NCBI RefSeq assembly: GCF_000719265.1
Contig: NZ_JOFL01000007.1
Location: forward strand, 62,001-126,000
Origin: Streptomyces roseoverticillatus
GTDB lineage: Bacteria; Actinomycetota; Actinomycetes; Streptomycetales; Streptomycetaceae
Reading direction: 5' to 3'
DNA: 64,000 bases
How positions within the stretch are numbered: the stretch's first letter is position 1; every line of letters starts with the position of its first letter. Below are positions 34,589 to 42,496 of the stretch, piece by piece. The notes beneath the pieces were generated by a model, which did not search any database, was not told the DNA's origin, and was given only the letters and a program-made list of their open reading frames with translations. Made by a program: the position numbers and the translations under genes.

Positions 34589-35590
34589 TCAGGGCAGCAC
34601 GACGACCTGGCCCGCGTAGTTGAGCCCCGCTCCGAACCCGATGAGCAGCGCCGTGTCCCCGCTGCGCACGGCGCCCTCCTGCAGCAGGCGCTCCATCGCG
34701 AGGGGGACCGAGGCCGACGAGGTGTTCCCGCTGTGCTTGACGTCGTCGGCCACGGCGACCGCCGCGGGCAGCGCGAGGCGCTCGGCCATGACCTCGGTCA
34801 TCCGCAGGTTCGCCTGGTGCGGGATGAAGGCGCCCAGCTCTCCGGTGCTGATCCCTGCTGCCCGCATTGCCTCGCGCCCGGCGGGCACGATCCGGCTGAC
34901 CGCCCAGCGGAAGACGCTGCGGCCGTCCATGCGCATGTACGGGCGGGGCAGGGCGGGGTCATCCCTCACCGCACCCCAGTCGCTGTCCATCCGCAGGGCG
35001 TGGGCGTGAGAACCGTCGGCCCCGCGTACGGCAGGGCCGATCCCCGGCTCGTCGGACGGGCCGACGACCACCGCGCCGGCCCCGTCGGCGAAGAGGAAGG
35101 CGATGGTGCGGTCGGAGGGGTCGACGATGTCGGTCATCCGTTCCGCCCCGATGACGAGGACGTGCGCGGCGCTGCCGGCGGAGACCATGTCGCCCGCTAC
35201 CGCGAGCGCGTGGCAGAAGCCGGCGCAGGCCGCCGAGAGGTCGAACGCGGCCGCGCCCCGTGCGCCCAGGGCGTGGGCCACGGCCACGGCGAGGGGTGGC
35301 GTCTGCACCAGGTCCGACATGCCGGCCACGATGACGCAGTCGATCTGTCCCGCTTCCAGGCCCGCGTGGGTCAGGGCGTTCGCGGCGGCTGCCGCGGCCA
35401 TCGCCGGCAGGGTCTCGTCGGGTGACGCGAAGCGCCGGGTGACGATGCCGGAACGGCTCTCGATCCACTCCTCGGTGGAGTCGATGCGCTCGCAGATCTC
35501 CTTGTTGGTGACCGTGCGGCGAGGACGGTACGTGCCCAGTCCGGCGATGCGGCTGTGCCGGTGCGCGGTGGTGAGCAGGCCCGCGGTCAT
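34589..35590 (-). CDS. Ketoacyl synthase III (starter-unit condensing enzyme)
   Basis: A 333-residue FabH-fold enzyme. The triad is intact: Cys122 (SAACAGF), His258 (IPHQANLR) and Asn289 (HSGNTS). It joins an acyl-CoA starter to malonyl-ACP. Presence in a type II cluster together with a second ACP and an acyltransferase means the polyketide is probably primed with something other than acetate. It overlaps the upstream epimerase-like gene by 4 bases. Confidence 0.92.
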   Translation of the reverse strand: MTAGLLTTAHRHSRIAGLGTYRPRRTVTNKEICERIDSTEEWIESRSGIVTRRFASPDETLPAMAAAAAANALTHAGLEAGQIDCVIVAGMSDLVQTPPLAVAVAHALGARGAAAFDLSAACAGFCHALAVAGDMVSAGSAAHVLVIGAERMTDIVDPSDRTIAFLFADGAGAVVVGPSDEPGIGPAVRGADGSHAHALRMDSDWGAVRDDPALPRPYMRMDGRSVFRWAVSRIVPAGREAMRAAGISTGELGAFIPHQANLRMTEVMAERLALPAAVAVADDVKHSGNTSSASVPLAMERLLQEGAVRSGDTALLIGFGAGLNYAGQVVVLP

Positions 35591-36363
35591 CGCGGTCCCC
35601 CTTCCGTGGGGGCCGGGGCGGAGGGAGGCGCCGCGGCGAGACAGCGGTCGATGACCGAGCGGTGGTAGCCGGGCCGGGCCACGGACGCGTACGTGTGGGG
35701 CACCAGGCTCGCGAGCCGCTCCACGGACACGGTGTACTCGCCGGCGACCTGCCGGTACGTCTTGTCGGCGACGGTGCCCAGCGACCGTTCGATGTGCGCG
35801 ACGATCTCCTCGACCGGCACCGCGACCCCGGAGGCCACGTTGATCACCTGCCGGGGTGCGGCGGCGGTCAGCAGCCCGTCGAGGAAGGCGACGGCGTCCC
35901 GGATGTCGAGGATGTCGCGGTAGGCGCCCCGGTGCACCTCCACGTGGCCGCCGGCGATCTGCCTGATCAGCGACGGAAGGAGCTGGTGCGGCCGCTGGCC
36001 CGGGCCCACGAGGTGCGTGGTGCGGAGGATGAGGTGGTCGGCGCGCGAGGCCGCGAGGACCGCTTCCAGGCCCAGTTTGTGGCGGGCGTAGGCCGAGGAG
36101 GGGAAGACCGGTTCGTCCTCCCGTCCCCGGCAGTCGCGTGCGCCGTACATGCCCGCCGAGCAGGTGGAGAAGTAGACCAGGCGCCGGCCGTCGGCCGTGC
36201 AGCGCCGGATCACCGTGCGGAGCAGGCCGGCCTCTCGTGCGAACTGCGCCTGTGACACGGCGCCGGCGCTGGAGACGCCGGCGGCGAAGACCACGGTGCC
36301 GGGGTGCCGGCCTGCCAGCGGGTGCAGATGACGGGCGATGAAGCCGTCTCCGACGATCTCCAT
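35587..36363 (-). CDS. NAD-dependent epimerase/dehydratase family; candidate NDP-hexose 4-ketoreductase
   Basis: A 258-residue extended-SDR protein. The N terminus (MEIVGDGFIARHLHPLAGR) has a shortened GxGFIA-type Rossmann loop. The catalytic Ser/Tyr/Lys are in FSTCSAGMYG and SAYARHKLGLE. The C-terminal half has ILRTTHLVGPGQRP and the YRDILDIRDAVAFL block seen in nucleotide-sugar enzymes. It would supply the C-4 reduction missing from the main sugar genes. It may instead be an epimerase. GGAGAGG before the ATG at 36363 fixes the start. Confidence 0.72.
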   Translation of the reverse strand: MEIVGDGFIARHLHPLAGRHPGTVVFAAGVSSAGAVSQAQFAREAGLLRTVIRRCTADGRRLVYFSTCSAGMYGARDCRGREDEPVFPSSAYARHKLGLEAVLAASRADHLILRTTHLVGPGQRPHQLLPSLIRQIAGGHVEVHRGAYRDILDIRDAVAFLDGLLTAAAPRQVINVASGVAVPVEEIVAHIERSLGTVADKTYRQVAGEYTVSVERLASLVPHTYASVARPGYHRSVIDRCLAAAPPSAPAPTEGGPR

Positions 36364-36460
36364 GCGGTTCGGGTCCTCTCCTGACGGCTTCCTGCTCTGC
36401 GGGGACCGAGCCTTGCGAAGGGCTCTGACGGATCGCTGGACCGGAGCTGTCACCGACTGG

Positions 36461-36510
36461 CGGCTGTCCCCGGACGTCCCCGGCTGTCCCCGGCTGTCCC
36501 CGGCCGTCGC
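36461..36510 (+). repeat. Five 10-bp tandem repeats in a divergent promoter
   Basis: CGGCTGTCCC, CGGACGTCCC, CGGCTGTCCC, CGGCTGTCCC and CGGCCGTCGC in series, one per helical turn, in the 263-base gap between the epimerase-like gene (-) and the SCP2-like gene (+). They may be protein-binding or slippage-made. Confidence 0.9.
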
Positions 36511-36542
36511 CGGCCGGGGCTCGCCCGCACGCGGACAGCGCG

Positions 36543-36560
36543 TCCATGGAGCGTCCAGCG
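36543..36560 (+). promoter_or_regulatory. SARP-type operator B (SCP2-like gene)
   Basis: TCCATGG-AGCG-TCCAGCG, heptamers 11 bp apart, 67 bases before the start of the gene at 36627 and on its strand. The first heptamer is less canonical than at the other sites. Confidence 0.45.
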
Positions 36561-36626
36561 AGGCCTGCGAAGGTGCCGCCAGGGCCGGGGCGTGCCCGGC
36601 GCGGTGGACTCGGGATCGGAGTGGTG

Positions 36627-37055
36627 ATGGAAGCGCGTGCACGGGATTTCGGCGAGCTGCGGAAGCTGGTCGAGGGCAGCTCGGCCGAGGAGGCCGAGGC
36701 GAAGGCGACGGATTTCTACGGGGGCCCTGAGGAGGCCCTGGACGTGCTCTTCGCGCTGTTCCAGGACTCGTTCGTCCCGGAGAACGCCTCGGGGGTCGCC
36801 GGGGAGTTCCAGTTCGACGTCACGACGCAGGCCGGGATGCGGGAGTACACGGTCCTCGTGTCGGACGGCCGGTGCGAAACCCGCCGGGGCGCGGGCGCCT
36901 CGGCCACCGCCGTGACGGCCATCGGGCTGGGGGACCTCTTGCTGCTGTCCACGGGGCAGACCAGCGGTTTCCACCTCAGTGCCGAGAAGCGGCTGACCAC
37001 CCGGGGCGACCTGGGCGCCGCGATCGGCTTCAAGGACTGGTTCAGGCTCGGCTGA
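36627..37055 (+). CDS. SCP2-like sterol-carrier fold protein
   Basis: A 142-residue protein; the SCP2-type pattern occupies residues 15-135 (ALDVLFALFQDSFVPENASGVAGEFQFDVTTQAGMREYTVLVSDGRCETRRG ... GDLLLLSTGQ). These proteins bind lipids or hydrophobic molecules, so a polyketide-binding or chaperone role is conceivable here. A GGAG lies before the ATG at 36627. It is a single-gene unit facing the glycosyltransferase operon. Confidence 0.7.
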   Translation: MEARARDFGELRKLVEGSSAEEAEAKATDFYGGPEEALDVLFALFQDSFVPENASGVAGEFQFDVTTQAGMREYTVLVSDGRCETRRGAGASATAVTAIGLGDLLLLSTGQTSGFHLSAEKRLTTRGDLGAAIGFKDWFRLG

Positions 37056-37160
37056 CGGTTCGGACTCGGCCGACGGTTCGGACCCGGCCGACGACCGCGG
37101 TGCGGGAAGGGCGGGCCGGGGGCGGCTTCCCCTTCTCGCAGCGCGGCGCGGGCCGGCGCG

Positions 37161-37200
37161 GGGCGGTGCCGGGCGGCGCAGGGCGGTGCCGGGCGGCGCA
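37161..37200 (+). repeat. Two exact 20-bp tandem repeats
   Basis: GGGCGGTGCCGGGCGGCGCA occurs twice in a row in the gap between the SCP2-like gene and the first glycosyltransferase. A separate 18-bp pair (GACGGTTCGGACYCGGCC) follows the SCP2-like stop codon at 37054-37089. Confidence 0.9.
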
Positions 37201-37249
37201 GCACAGCGCGGGACAGCACACCACGGCACAGCTCGGGTGCGTGCCGGTG

Positions 37250-38416
37250 TCAGGCGCTCGCCGCCAGTTGTTCCAGCGTCGCGACGTGCCCGGCGGGCGA
37301 CGGCATGGCCGCCATCTCGTCGCGCAGCCCTTGCGCCGCCTTCGCGTAGGCGCGGTCGCCGAGGAGGTCGACGACGGCTTGCCGGATGCCCTCCACGCTG
37401 TTCTGCCCGTCGGCGGTGTCGAGGGTGATGCCCGCGCCCGCGGCGGCCAGCCGGTCGCCGTACTCGAACTGGTCGAGGAACTGCGGCACGACCACCTGGG
37501 GCAGTCCGTACGCGGTGGCCGTCAGGGAGCTGCCGGCCCCTCCGTGGTGGATCACGGCATCGCAGCGGCCGAGGAACAGGTTGAGCGGCAGGGACTCCAC
37601 GACGCGGACGTCGCCGGGCAGCGGCCCCAGCCGTTCCCGGTCCGTCGCCGCGAGTGCCACGACCGCCTCCACCCCGTCGGTCCCGGCCACCGCCTCGATG
37701 ATCCTGCGCAGCAGCGGGACTCCGTTGAGCACCAGGGTCTGGGTGCCCAGCGAGACGCAGACCCGCTTCGCTCCGGAGGGTTCGAGGACCCAGCCGGGCA
37801 GTGTCCCCGTGCCGTTGTAGGGGACGTAGCGCATGGGCCGGGCCGTCGTGGATTCCCCGTGGCCGAACGAGGGCGGGCAGGTGTCGAGGGTCAGCTCGGG
37901 CCGCGGCGCACCCGCGCCCAGCCCGAGCCGCCCCGCGGCGGGCGCCAGGGCATCGGCAGCGGCCTTCTCGAAGCGTTCGGCCTTGCCGGTCAGACCGATC
38001 CCGTGGCGGACCAGCGGCACCTTCAGGACTCCGCTCATGAGGCGGGCCGAGAACTCGAAGGGCTCGGCGACGATCAGGTCGGGCTCCCAGGACCGGCCGA
38101 AGTCCACGTACGCGTCGATCGTGCGCTGCGTCTGGGCGGCCCATGTCCTGGCGGCGGTCGCGTACATCGGGTCGATCACGCGTCCCCACGCTTCGATCGG
38201 GGACATGTCGTCCGGCAGGAGGCCCCGGAGGCCGAGGAGTTGCCCGACCGGCTCGCCGATCTGCTGCGCGCACAGGCCGGCAGCCCGTACGACCGGCACC
38301 AGCTCCGGCTGGGCGACCGTCACGACCTCGTGCCCCGCGGAGCGCAGGGCCCAGGCGAGCGGCACCATGGGGGTGAAGTGGCCGGCGGCGGGGATCGACG
38401 TCATGAGGATTCTCAT
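37250..38416 (-). CDS. GT1-family glycosyltransferase (first)
   Basis: A 388-residue GT-B enzyme transferring a nucleotide deoxysugar to the polyketide. The N-terminal acceptor domain starts MRILMTSIPAAGHFTPMVPLAWALRSAGHEV. The C-terminal donor domain has VCVSLGTQ, then the diphosphate-binding HHGGAGSSLTATAYGLPQVVVPQFLDQFEYGDRL, the hallmark of macrolide/aromatic glycosyltransferases. Last gene of an operon with the FkbM methyltransferase and a flavin monooxygenase. Confidence 0.9.
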   Translation of the reverse strand: MRILMTSIPAAGHFTPMVPLAWALRSAGHEVVTVAQPELVPVVRAAGLCAQQIGEPVGQLLGLRGLLPDDMSPIEAWGRVIDPMYATAARTWAAQTQRTIDAYVDFGRSWEPDLIVAEPFEFSARLMSGVLKVPLVRHGIGLTGKAERFEKAAADALAPAAGRLGLGAGAPRPELTLDTCPPSFGHGESTTARPMRYVPYNGTGTLPGWVLEPSGAKRVCVSLGTQTLVLNGVPLLRRIIEAVAGTDGVEAVVALAATDRERLGPLPGDVRVVESLPLNLFLGRCDAVIHHGGAGSSLTATAYGLPQVVVPQFLDQFEYGDRLAAAGAGITLDTADGQNSVEGIRQAVVDLLGDRAYAKAAQGLRDEMAAMPSPAGHVATLEQLAASA

Positions 38417-38491
38417 AGGCCTTCCAGCGTTCCTTGGTCGACGGGGTGCGGGTCGGGTCGGGCCGCGCCCGGCAGGGACCTTCAGCGGCTT

Positions 38492-39289
38492 CTAGCGGCT
38501 TCTGACGGCGAGCAGCATGTGGACGTCGGTCCCGGCGAGCAGCGGTTCCTGATCCGTCTCGACGTCGAAGCCCCGGCTGGTCAGCTGCCCGGCGATGGCG
38601 TTCAGCCGGCCGTCCGTGTCGTGGACCTCGGCCACGACACGGCGGACCCTGGGCCAGCAGGCGTCGCCGATGCCGTCCAGGACGTGCTGTTCCGCCCGCT
38701 CGACGTCGATCTTCAGCAGCGCGATCTCGTCCACGGCGTGTTCCGCCACGGCCGCGGCCACCGTGGTGACCCGGACCGGACAGCGGCGCCCTTGGTGCAT
38801 CTCGGCCAGGAAGGCGCGTGCGCTGTCCCCGTGGATGCCGCTGTTGGCCAGGTAGGCCAGGCTGTTGCGTCGGTCCTCGTCCTCGTCGGGGAAGAGGCTG
38901 CTCTGCGCCGGCGACTGCGGGTAGTAGGTCAGCTCTGCGGTTCCCTCCTGGGCGCCGACGGCGGCCTGGACCGCAATGACGCCGGGCGCGTGGCGGGCGG
39001 CGTTCTCCTTGAGGCAGGCGAAGCAGTCCTCGGCGGGTTCGAAGGCGTACACCCGCAGGCCGGGCACCAGTCCGGTGAAGAAGAGGGCGGCGAGCCCGAT
39101 GTTCGCGCCCACGTCGAAGACGACGTCACCGGCCGCAAGGCCGTCGACGCCCCGGGCGTACAGCTCGTTGCCGGTCACGTCCCGCCACAGCACGGCCACT
39201 TGGCGGGGCTCCGGGCTCACGATCCTGCGGGTGTCGGGAAGGGTGATCTCGTAGGTACGGTCGACGGGCGCGTTCGCCGGTCCGGCCAT
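38492..39289 (-). CDS. FkbM family methyltransferase
   Basis: A 265-residue SAM enzyme of the FkbM family: VVFDVGANIGLAALFFTG (motif I, about residues 58-75), VYAFEPAEDCFACLKENA and LLKIDVERAEQHVLDGI. FkbM types usually methylate oxygen, on polyketide hydroxyls or sugars. The target here could be the deoxysugar or the aglycone. The start at 39289 has GAGGAGAA upstream. Confidence 0.88.
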   Translation of the reverse strand: MAGPANAPVDRTYEITLPDTRRIVSPEPRQVAVLWRDVTGNELYARGVDGLAAGDVVFDVGANIGLAALFFTGLVPGLRVYAFEPAEDCFACLKENAARHAPGVIAVQAAVGAQEGTAELTYYPQSPAQSSLFPDEDEDRRNSLAYLANSGIHGDSARAFLAEMHQGRRCPVRVTTVAAAVAEHAVDEIALLKIDVERAEQHVLDGIGDACWPRVRRVVAEVHDTDGRLNAIAGQLTSRGFDVETDQEPLLAGTDVHMLLAVRSR

Positions 39290-39361
39290 GTGGTTTCTCC
39301 TCGTTTTCGCCTCGTTGCTGCCCATGTCGCCCGCTCGTGCCCAAGGCTCGCGGGGCGTGGT

Positions 39362-40855
39362 TCAGCCGCCGAGGACCTCTTCCAGGTAGCGGCTGTACGG
39401 CTCTTCCTGTCCGGGTCCGCTGCGGCAGCCGATGTATCCGTCCGGCCGGATCAGCAGCGACTCGCCCGGAGCCAGGGCATAAGGGCCGGCCGTCTCCGGG
39501 CCTGGTGCCTCGGCGGGTTGCGCACCGCGCACGCCGGGAGGCAGGCCGGTGAGCGGGGTCGTGGCGACGGCCACCCAGTCGCCGCTGCGCAGCTCGTCGT
39601 AGAGGGTCGTCATGGCCCCGTCCCTGCCGGTCAGCGGCGCTTGCGGGGCACGGTCGCCCGCTCTCAGGCCGGCGCGTTCCGCGTACTGCCGGCTGAGCTC
39701 GCCGTCCCGGTAGCCGACGGCCTGATCGGAGCGCGCCCGCTGCTGTTTGCGGACCCCCGCGGCGACGGCCTCGGCGGTGGGCGGTGTGCCGACACCGCCC
39801 CAGAACGAACGCTCGGTGCGGGCGATCAGGTCGTGGGCCACCGGCAGGCGCTCGGCGCTGTAGGTGTCCAGCAGTGCGTCGGGGGCTCCGGACACGACGG
39901 CGGCGAGCTTCCACCCCAGGTTGAAGGCGTCCTGGATGCCCGTGTTCATGCCCTGGGCGGTGACCGGCATGACGGTGCGCGCGGCGTCGCCGACCAGGAG
40001 GCAGCGGCCCTGCCTGAACTTTTCGGCGACGCTGTTGTGCAACCGCACGCGCCAGTTGTGCAGGGGGGACTCCAGCCGTACGTCCGGCCGGCCGGAGAGC
40101 TTGCGGACGTAGGCCTCGACCTCGTGCACGGACGGGTCGAGGCGGTTCCCGGGGTCGGGGTCGGCGACCGCGGCGAACAGCCGCCGGCGCCCGCCGGGCA
40201 GCGGCAGGTCGCCCAGGAAACCGTCCTCGGTGAGATACAGGTGCGCCTCTCCTGGGCCGTCGCCGGGCAGTCCGTGCGCCACGGCGTCCACCTGGACGAG
40301 CTGGGTCCCCTCGAACCGGGTCGTGTGCCAGCGGATGCCGAGCGCGTCCCGCAGCACGCTGTGCGCGCCTTCCGCGGAGACGACCCAGTCCGCCCGGGCC
40401 TCCTCCCGGGTCCCGTCCTCGCGTTGCAGTGTCAGCAAGACGCCCTCGGCGTCCTGTTCCACGCCCACGGCACGCAGACCTCGTTCGACTTCGACGCCGA
40501 GTTCCCGCAGGCGCCCGGTCAGGGCCCGCTCGGTCTCCTGCTGGCCGATCAGCACGGGCAGCGGGTACGGGCCTTCGTCCTCGCCGAGCTCCACGGCCAG
40601 CTCCGGCTCCCCGAAGGGGTGGTAGACCCGGCGCCGGTAGGCCACGGCCCGGGAGCGGAAGTCCGCCATGGGCAGGCCCATCAGGTCGAACGTCTCCAGG
40701 GTGCGCTGCCAGACGCTGCAGCCGCGCGTTCCCGGGCGCGGCTCCCCTCTGCGGTCCACGATGCGGCAGTCCACGTCCCGCCTGGCGAGTTCGATCGCCA
40801 GCGTCAGGCCCACGGGCCCCGCTCCCACCACCACAACCCCGGTCGCCGATGCCAT
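39362..40855 (-). CDS. FAD-dependent aromatic monooxygenase (first)
   Basis: A 497-residue PHBH-fold hydroxylase like PgaE/RdmE. FAD sites: VVVVGAGPVGLTLAIELARR (about 7-26), SAEGAHSVLR (Glu where Asp is usual in DG) and LVGDAARTVMPVTAQGMNTGIQDAFNLGWKLA (Arg where GDAAH has His). A thioredoxin-like C-terminal tail completes the fold. It likely hydroxylates a polyketide ring. It leads the operon with the FkbM and glycosyltransferase genes and faces the amidohydrolase across a 296-base gap in which I see no clear operator. Confidence 0.88.
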   Translation of the reverse strand: MASATGVVVVGAGPVGLTLAIELARRDVDCRIVDRRGEPRPGTRGCSVWQRTLETFDLMGLPMADFRSRAVAYRRRVYHPFGEPELAVELGEDEGPYPLPVLIGQQETERALTGRLRELGVEVERGLRAVGVEQDAEGVLLTLQREDGTREEARADWVVSAEGAHSVLRDALGIRWHTTRFEGTQLVQVDAVAHGLPGDGPGEAHLYLTEDGFLGDLPLPGGRRRLFAAVADPDPGNRLDPSVHEVEAYVRKLSGRPDVRLESPLHNWRVRLHNSVAEKFRQGRCLLVGDAARTVMPVTAQGMNTGIQDAFNLGWKLAAVVSGAPDALLDTYSAERLPVAHDLIARTERSFWGGVGTPPTAEAVAAGVRKQQRARSDQAVGYRDGELSRQYAERAGLRAGDRAPQAPLTGRDGAMTTLYDELRSGDWVAVATTPLTGLPPGVRGAQPAEAPGPETAGPYALAPGESLLIRPDGYIGCRSGPGQEEPYSRYLEEVLGG

Positions 40856-41151
40856 GACCGCCGCTCTCCTCTCCCTCGGATCCCTCGGAAGCCGTCACTC
40901 CGGCCTGCAACTCACCCTTGAATACGCCGGGTTGGTGCCACGTCCACCCGGGCGGCGGAGCGTGGACAGCCGCCCTTTCCCTCGCTTACGGTGGATCCCG
41001 ACCGGCTTCCCACAGCCCCTCGATCCGACCCCCGCTCACGCGCAGTCCGTGGCGTGGAGCGAAGCTCCCGGACCGCTGCCCCAGCCTCGCCCCGCGCGCT
41101 GGACGCTCAGTCGACGCGCGATGGCGGCATCGGATCCCCAGGAGGAGCCCC

Positions 41152-42366
41152 ATGGCCCGCACGGTCTTCCGCAACGCCAAGGTCTTCGACGGCCACCGCG
41201 TCCGGAGCGACGACACCGTCGTCGTCCACGAGGGACGCATCGAGTCGGTCGGCCGGGGCCTCCCGGCGCCGGCCGGGAGCGACGTGGTCGAGTGCGACGG
41301 AGGCACCCTGCTTCCCGGGCTCATCGACGCCCACACCCACATCGTCGGTCCCGCGCTCCGCCAGGCCCTGGTGTGGGGGGTCACCACCGAGCTGGACATG
41401 GCCAACTTCCCCGAGCCGATGGCCGCCGCGAAGAAGGAGCAGGACGGCCCGCTCGGCTCCCGCGTCGCCGACCTCCGGTCGGCAGGCTGCGCCGCCACCG
41501 TCCCCGGCGGTCACGGCTCCGAGCGCTTCCCGCACATCCCGACGCTCACCGAGCCCGAGGAGGCTCCCGGCTTCGTCGACGCCCGCATCGCCGAGGGCTC
41601 GGACTACATCAAGATCCACTATGACGACGGCCAGCTCGCGGGCCGGCTGGAGGAGACCGAACTGCCCGTCATCCGGAAGGAGACCATGGCCGCGGTCATC
41701 GCCGCGGCGCGCGAGCGCGGCATGCTCACCCTCGTCCACACCGGCACGGTGCGGGCGGCGCTGGACGCCGTGGAGTCCGGCGCGCACGGCCTGGCCCATC
41801 TGCTCGTCGACCACGCGCCGGGGCGCGAGTTCGGAGAGGTGCTCGCACGGCACGGGGCCTTCGCGGTGCCCACGCTCAGCATGATCGAACTGCTCTCCGG
41901 CAGCAGTGAACTCGGCGCCCTCGCCGAGGACCCGGACGTCGCCGTCCACCTCGCCGCCGAGGAGCGCGAGCTCCTCGGCCGGCACCGGGCCGGCACCGCC
42001 CGCCGGCTTCCCGTGGACCTGTCCGCCGCCATGGCCGCGGTCCGTTCGGCACACGCCGCGGGGGTTCCCCTGCTCGCCGGCACGGACGCGGTGATGTGGC
42101 TGCACGGCATCGGCCTGCACCGGGAGCTGGAGCTCCTGGTGCGCGCGGGCCTGACCCCGGGCGAGGCGCTGACCGCGGCGACCGCGACGCCCGCGGCGCT
42201 CTTCTCCCTCTCCGACCGGGGACGGATCGCCCCCGGTCTGCGCGCGGACCTCCTGCTGGTCGGCGGAGACCCCACGGCGGACATCCGGGCCAGCCGTGCG
42301 GTCCGGGGCGTGTGGAAGCGCGGGATCGGTGTGGAGCGGCAGCCCGGGGAGGCCCAGGCCGGTTGA
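41152..42366 (+). CDS. Metal-dependent amidohydrolase
   Basis: A 404-residue TIM-barrel amidohydrolase. Metal ligands: HTH (GLIDAHTHIVG, about residues 60-62), the Lys of SDYIKIHYDDG (likely carboxylated), His of TLVHTG and HGLAHLLVDH, and Asp of LAGTDAVM. The imidazolonepropionase/prolidase-like N- and C-terminal strands are present (ARTVFRNAKVFDGHRV; IAPGLRADLLLVGGDP). It is unusual in aromatic polyketide clusters; it may hydrolyse a lactone or amide in tailoring or resistance. GGAGGAG precedes the ATG. Confidence 0.85.
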   Translation: MARTVFRNAKVFDGHRVRSDDTVVVHEGRIESVGRGLPAPAGSDVVECDGGTLLPGLIDAHTHIVGPALRQALVWGVTTELDMANFPEPMAAAKKEQDGPLGSRVADLRSAGCAATVPGGHGSERFPHIPTLTEPEEAPGFVDARIAEGSDYIKIHYDDGQLAGRLEETELPVIRKETMAAVIAAARERGMLTLVHTGTVRAALDAVESGAHGLAHLLVDHAPGREFGEVLARHGAFAVPTLSMIELLSGSSELGALAEDPDVAVHLAAEERELLGRHRAGTARRLPVDLSAAMAAVRSAHAAGVPLLAGTDAVMWLHGIGLHRELELLVRAGLTPGEALTAATATPAALFSLSDRGRIAPGLRADLLLVGGDPTADIRASRAVRGVWKRGIGVERQPGEAQAG

Positions 42367-42407
42367 GCCGGTGCCGGACCAGGCCGGGGGCACCTCGGCA
42401 GTGCGCG

Positions 42408-42425
42408 TCCAGCAGGTGTCCAGTG
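42408..42425 (+). promoter_or_regulatory. SARP-type operator C (second glycosyltransferase)
   Basis: TCCAGCA-GGTG-TCCAGTG, heptamers 11 bp apart, 72 bases before the glycosyltransferase start at 42497 and on its strand. It is nearly the same as operator A. Confidence 0.6.
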
Positions 42426-42496
42426 GCGCGGCCGACCCTTACCGCGCCGGGCCCGCGGCGTCCCGCGGCGGGCACGACCTGTGATCGGAGCGGACG

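Noticed and set aside
36872..40921. A 1349-codon plus-strand open frame across the glycosyltransferase, FkbM and oxygenase genes
   Set aside because: It spans three well-supported minus-strand genes and their gaps; the protein is low-complexity Gly/Arg/Val/Asp without motifs.
41095..41120. Possible heptamer pair (GGACG/CGACG at 11-bp spacing) before the amidohydrolase
   Set aside because: Too far from the TCCAGNN consensus seen at the other sites.
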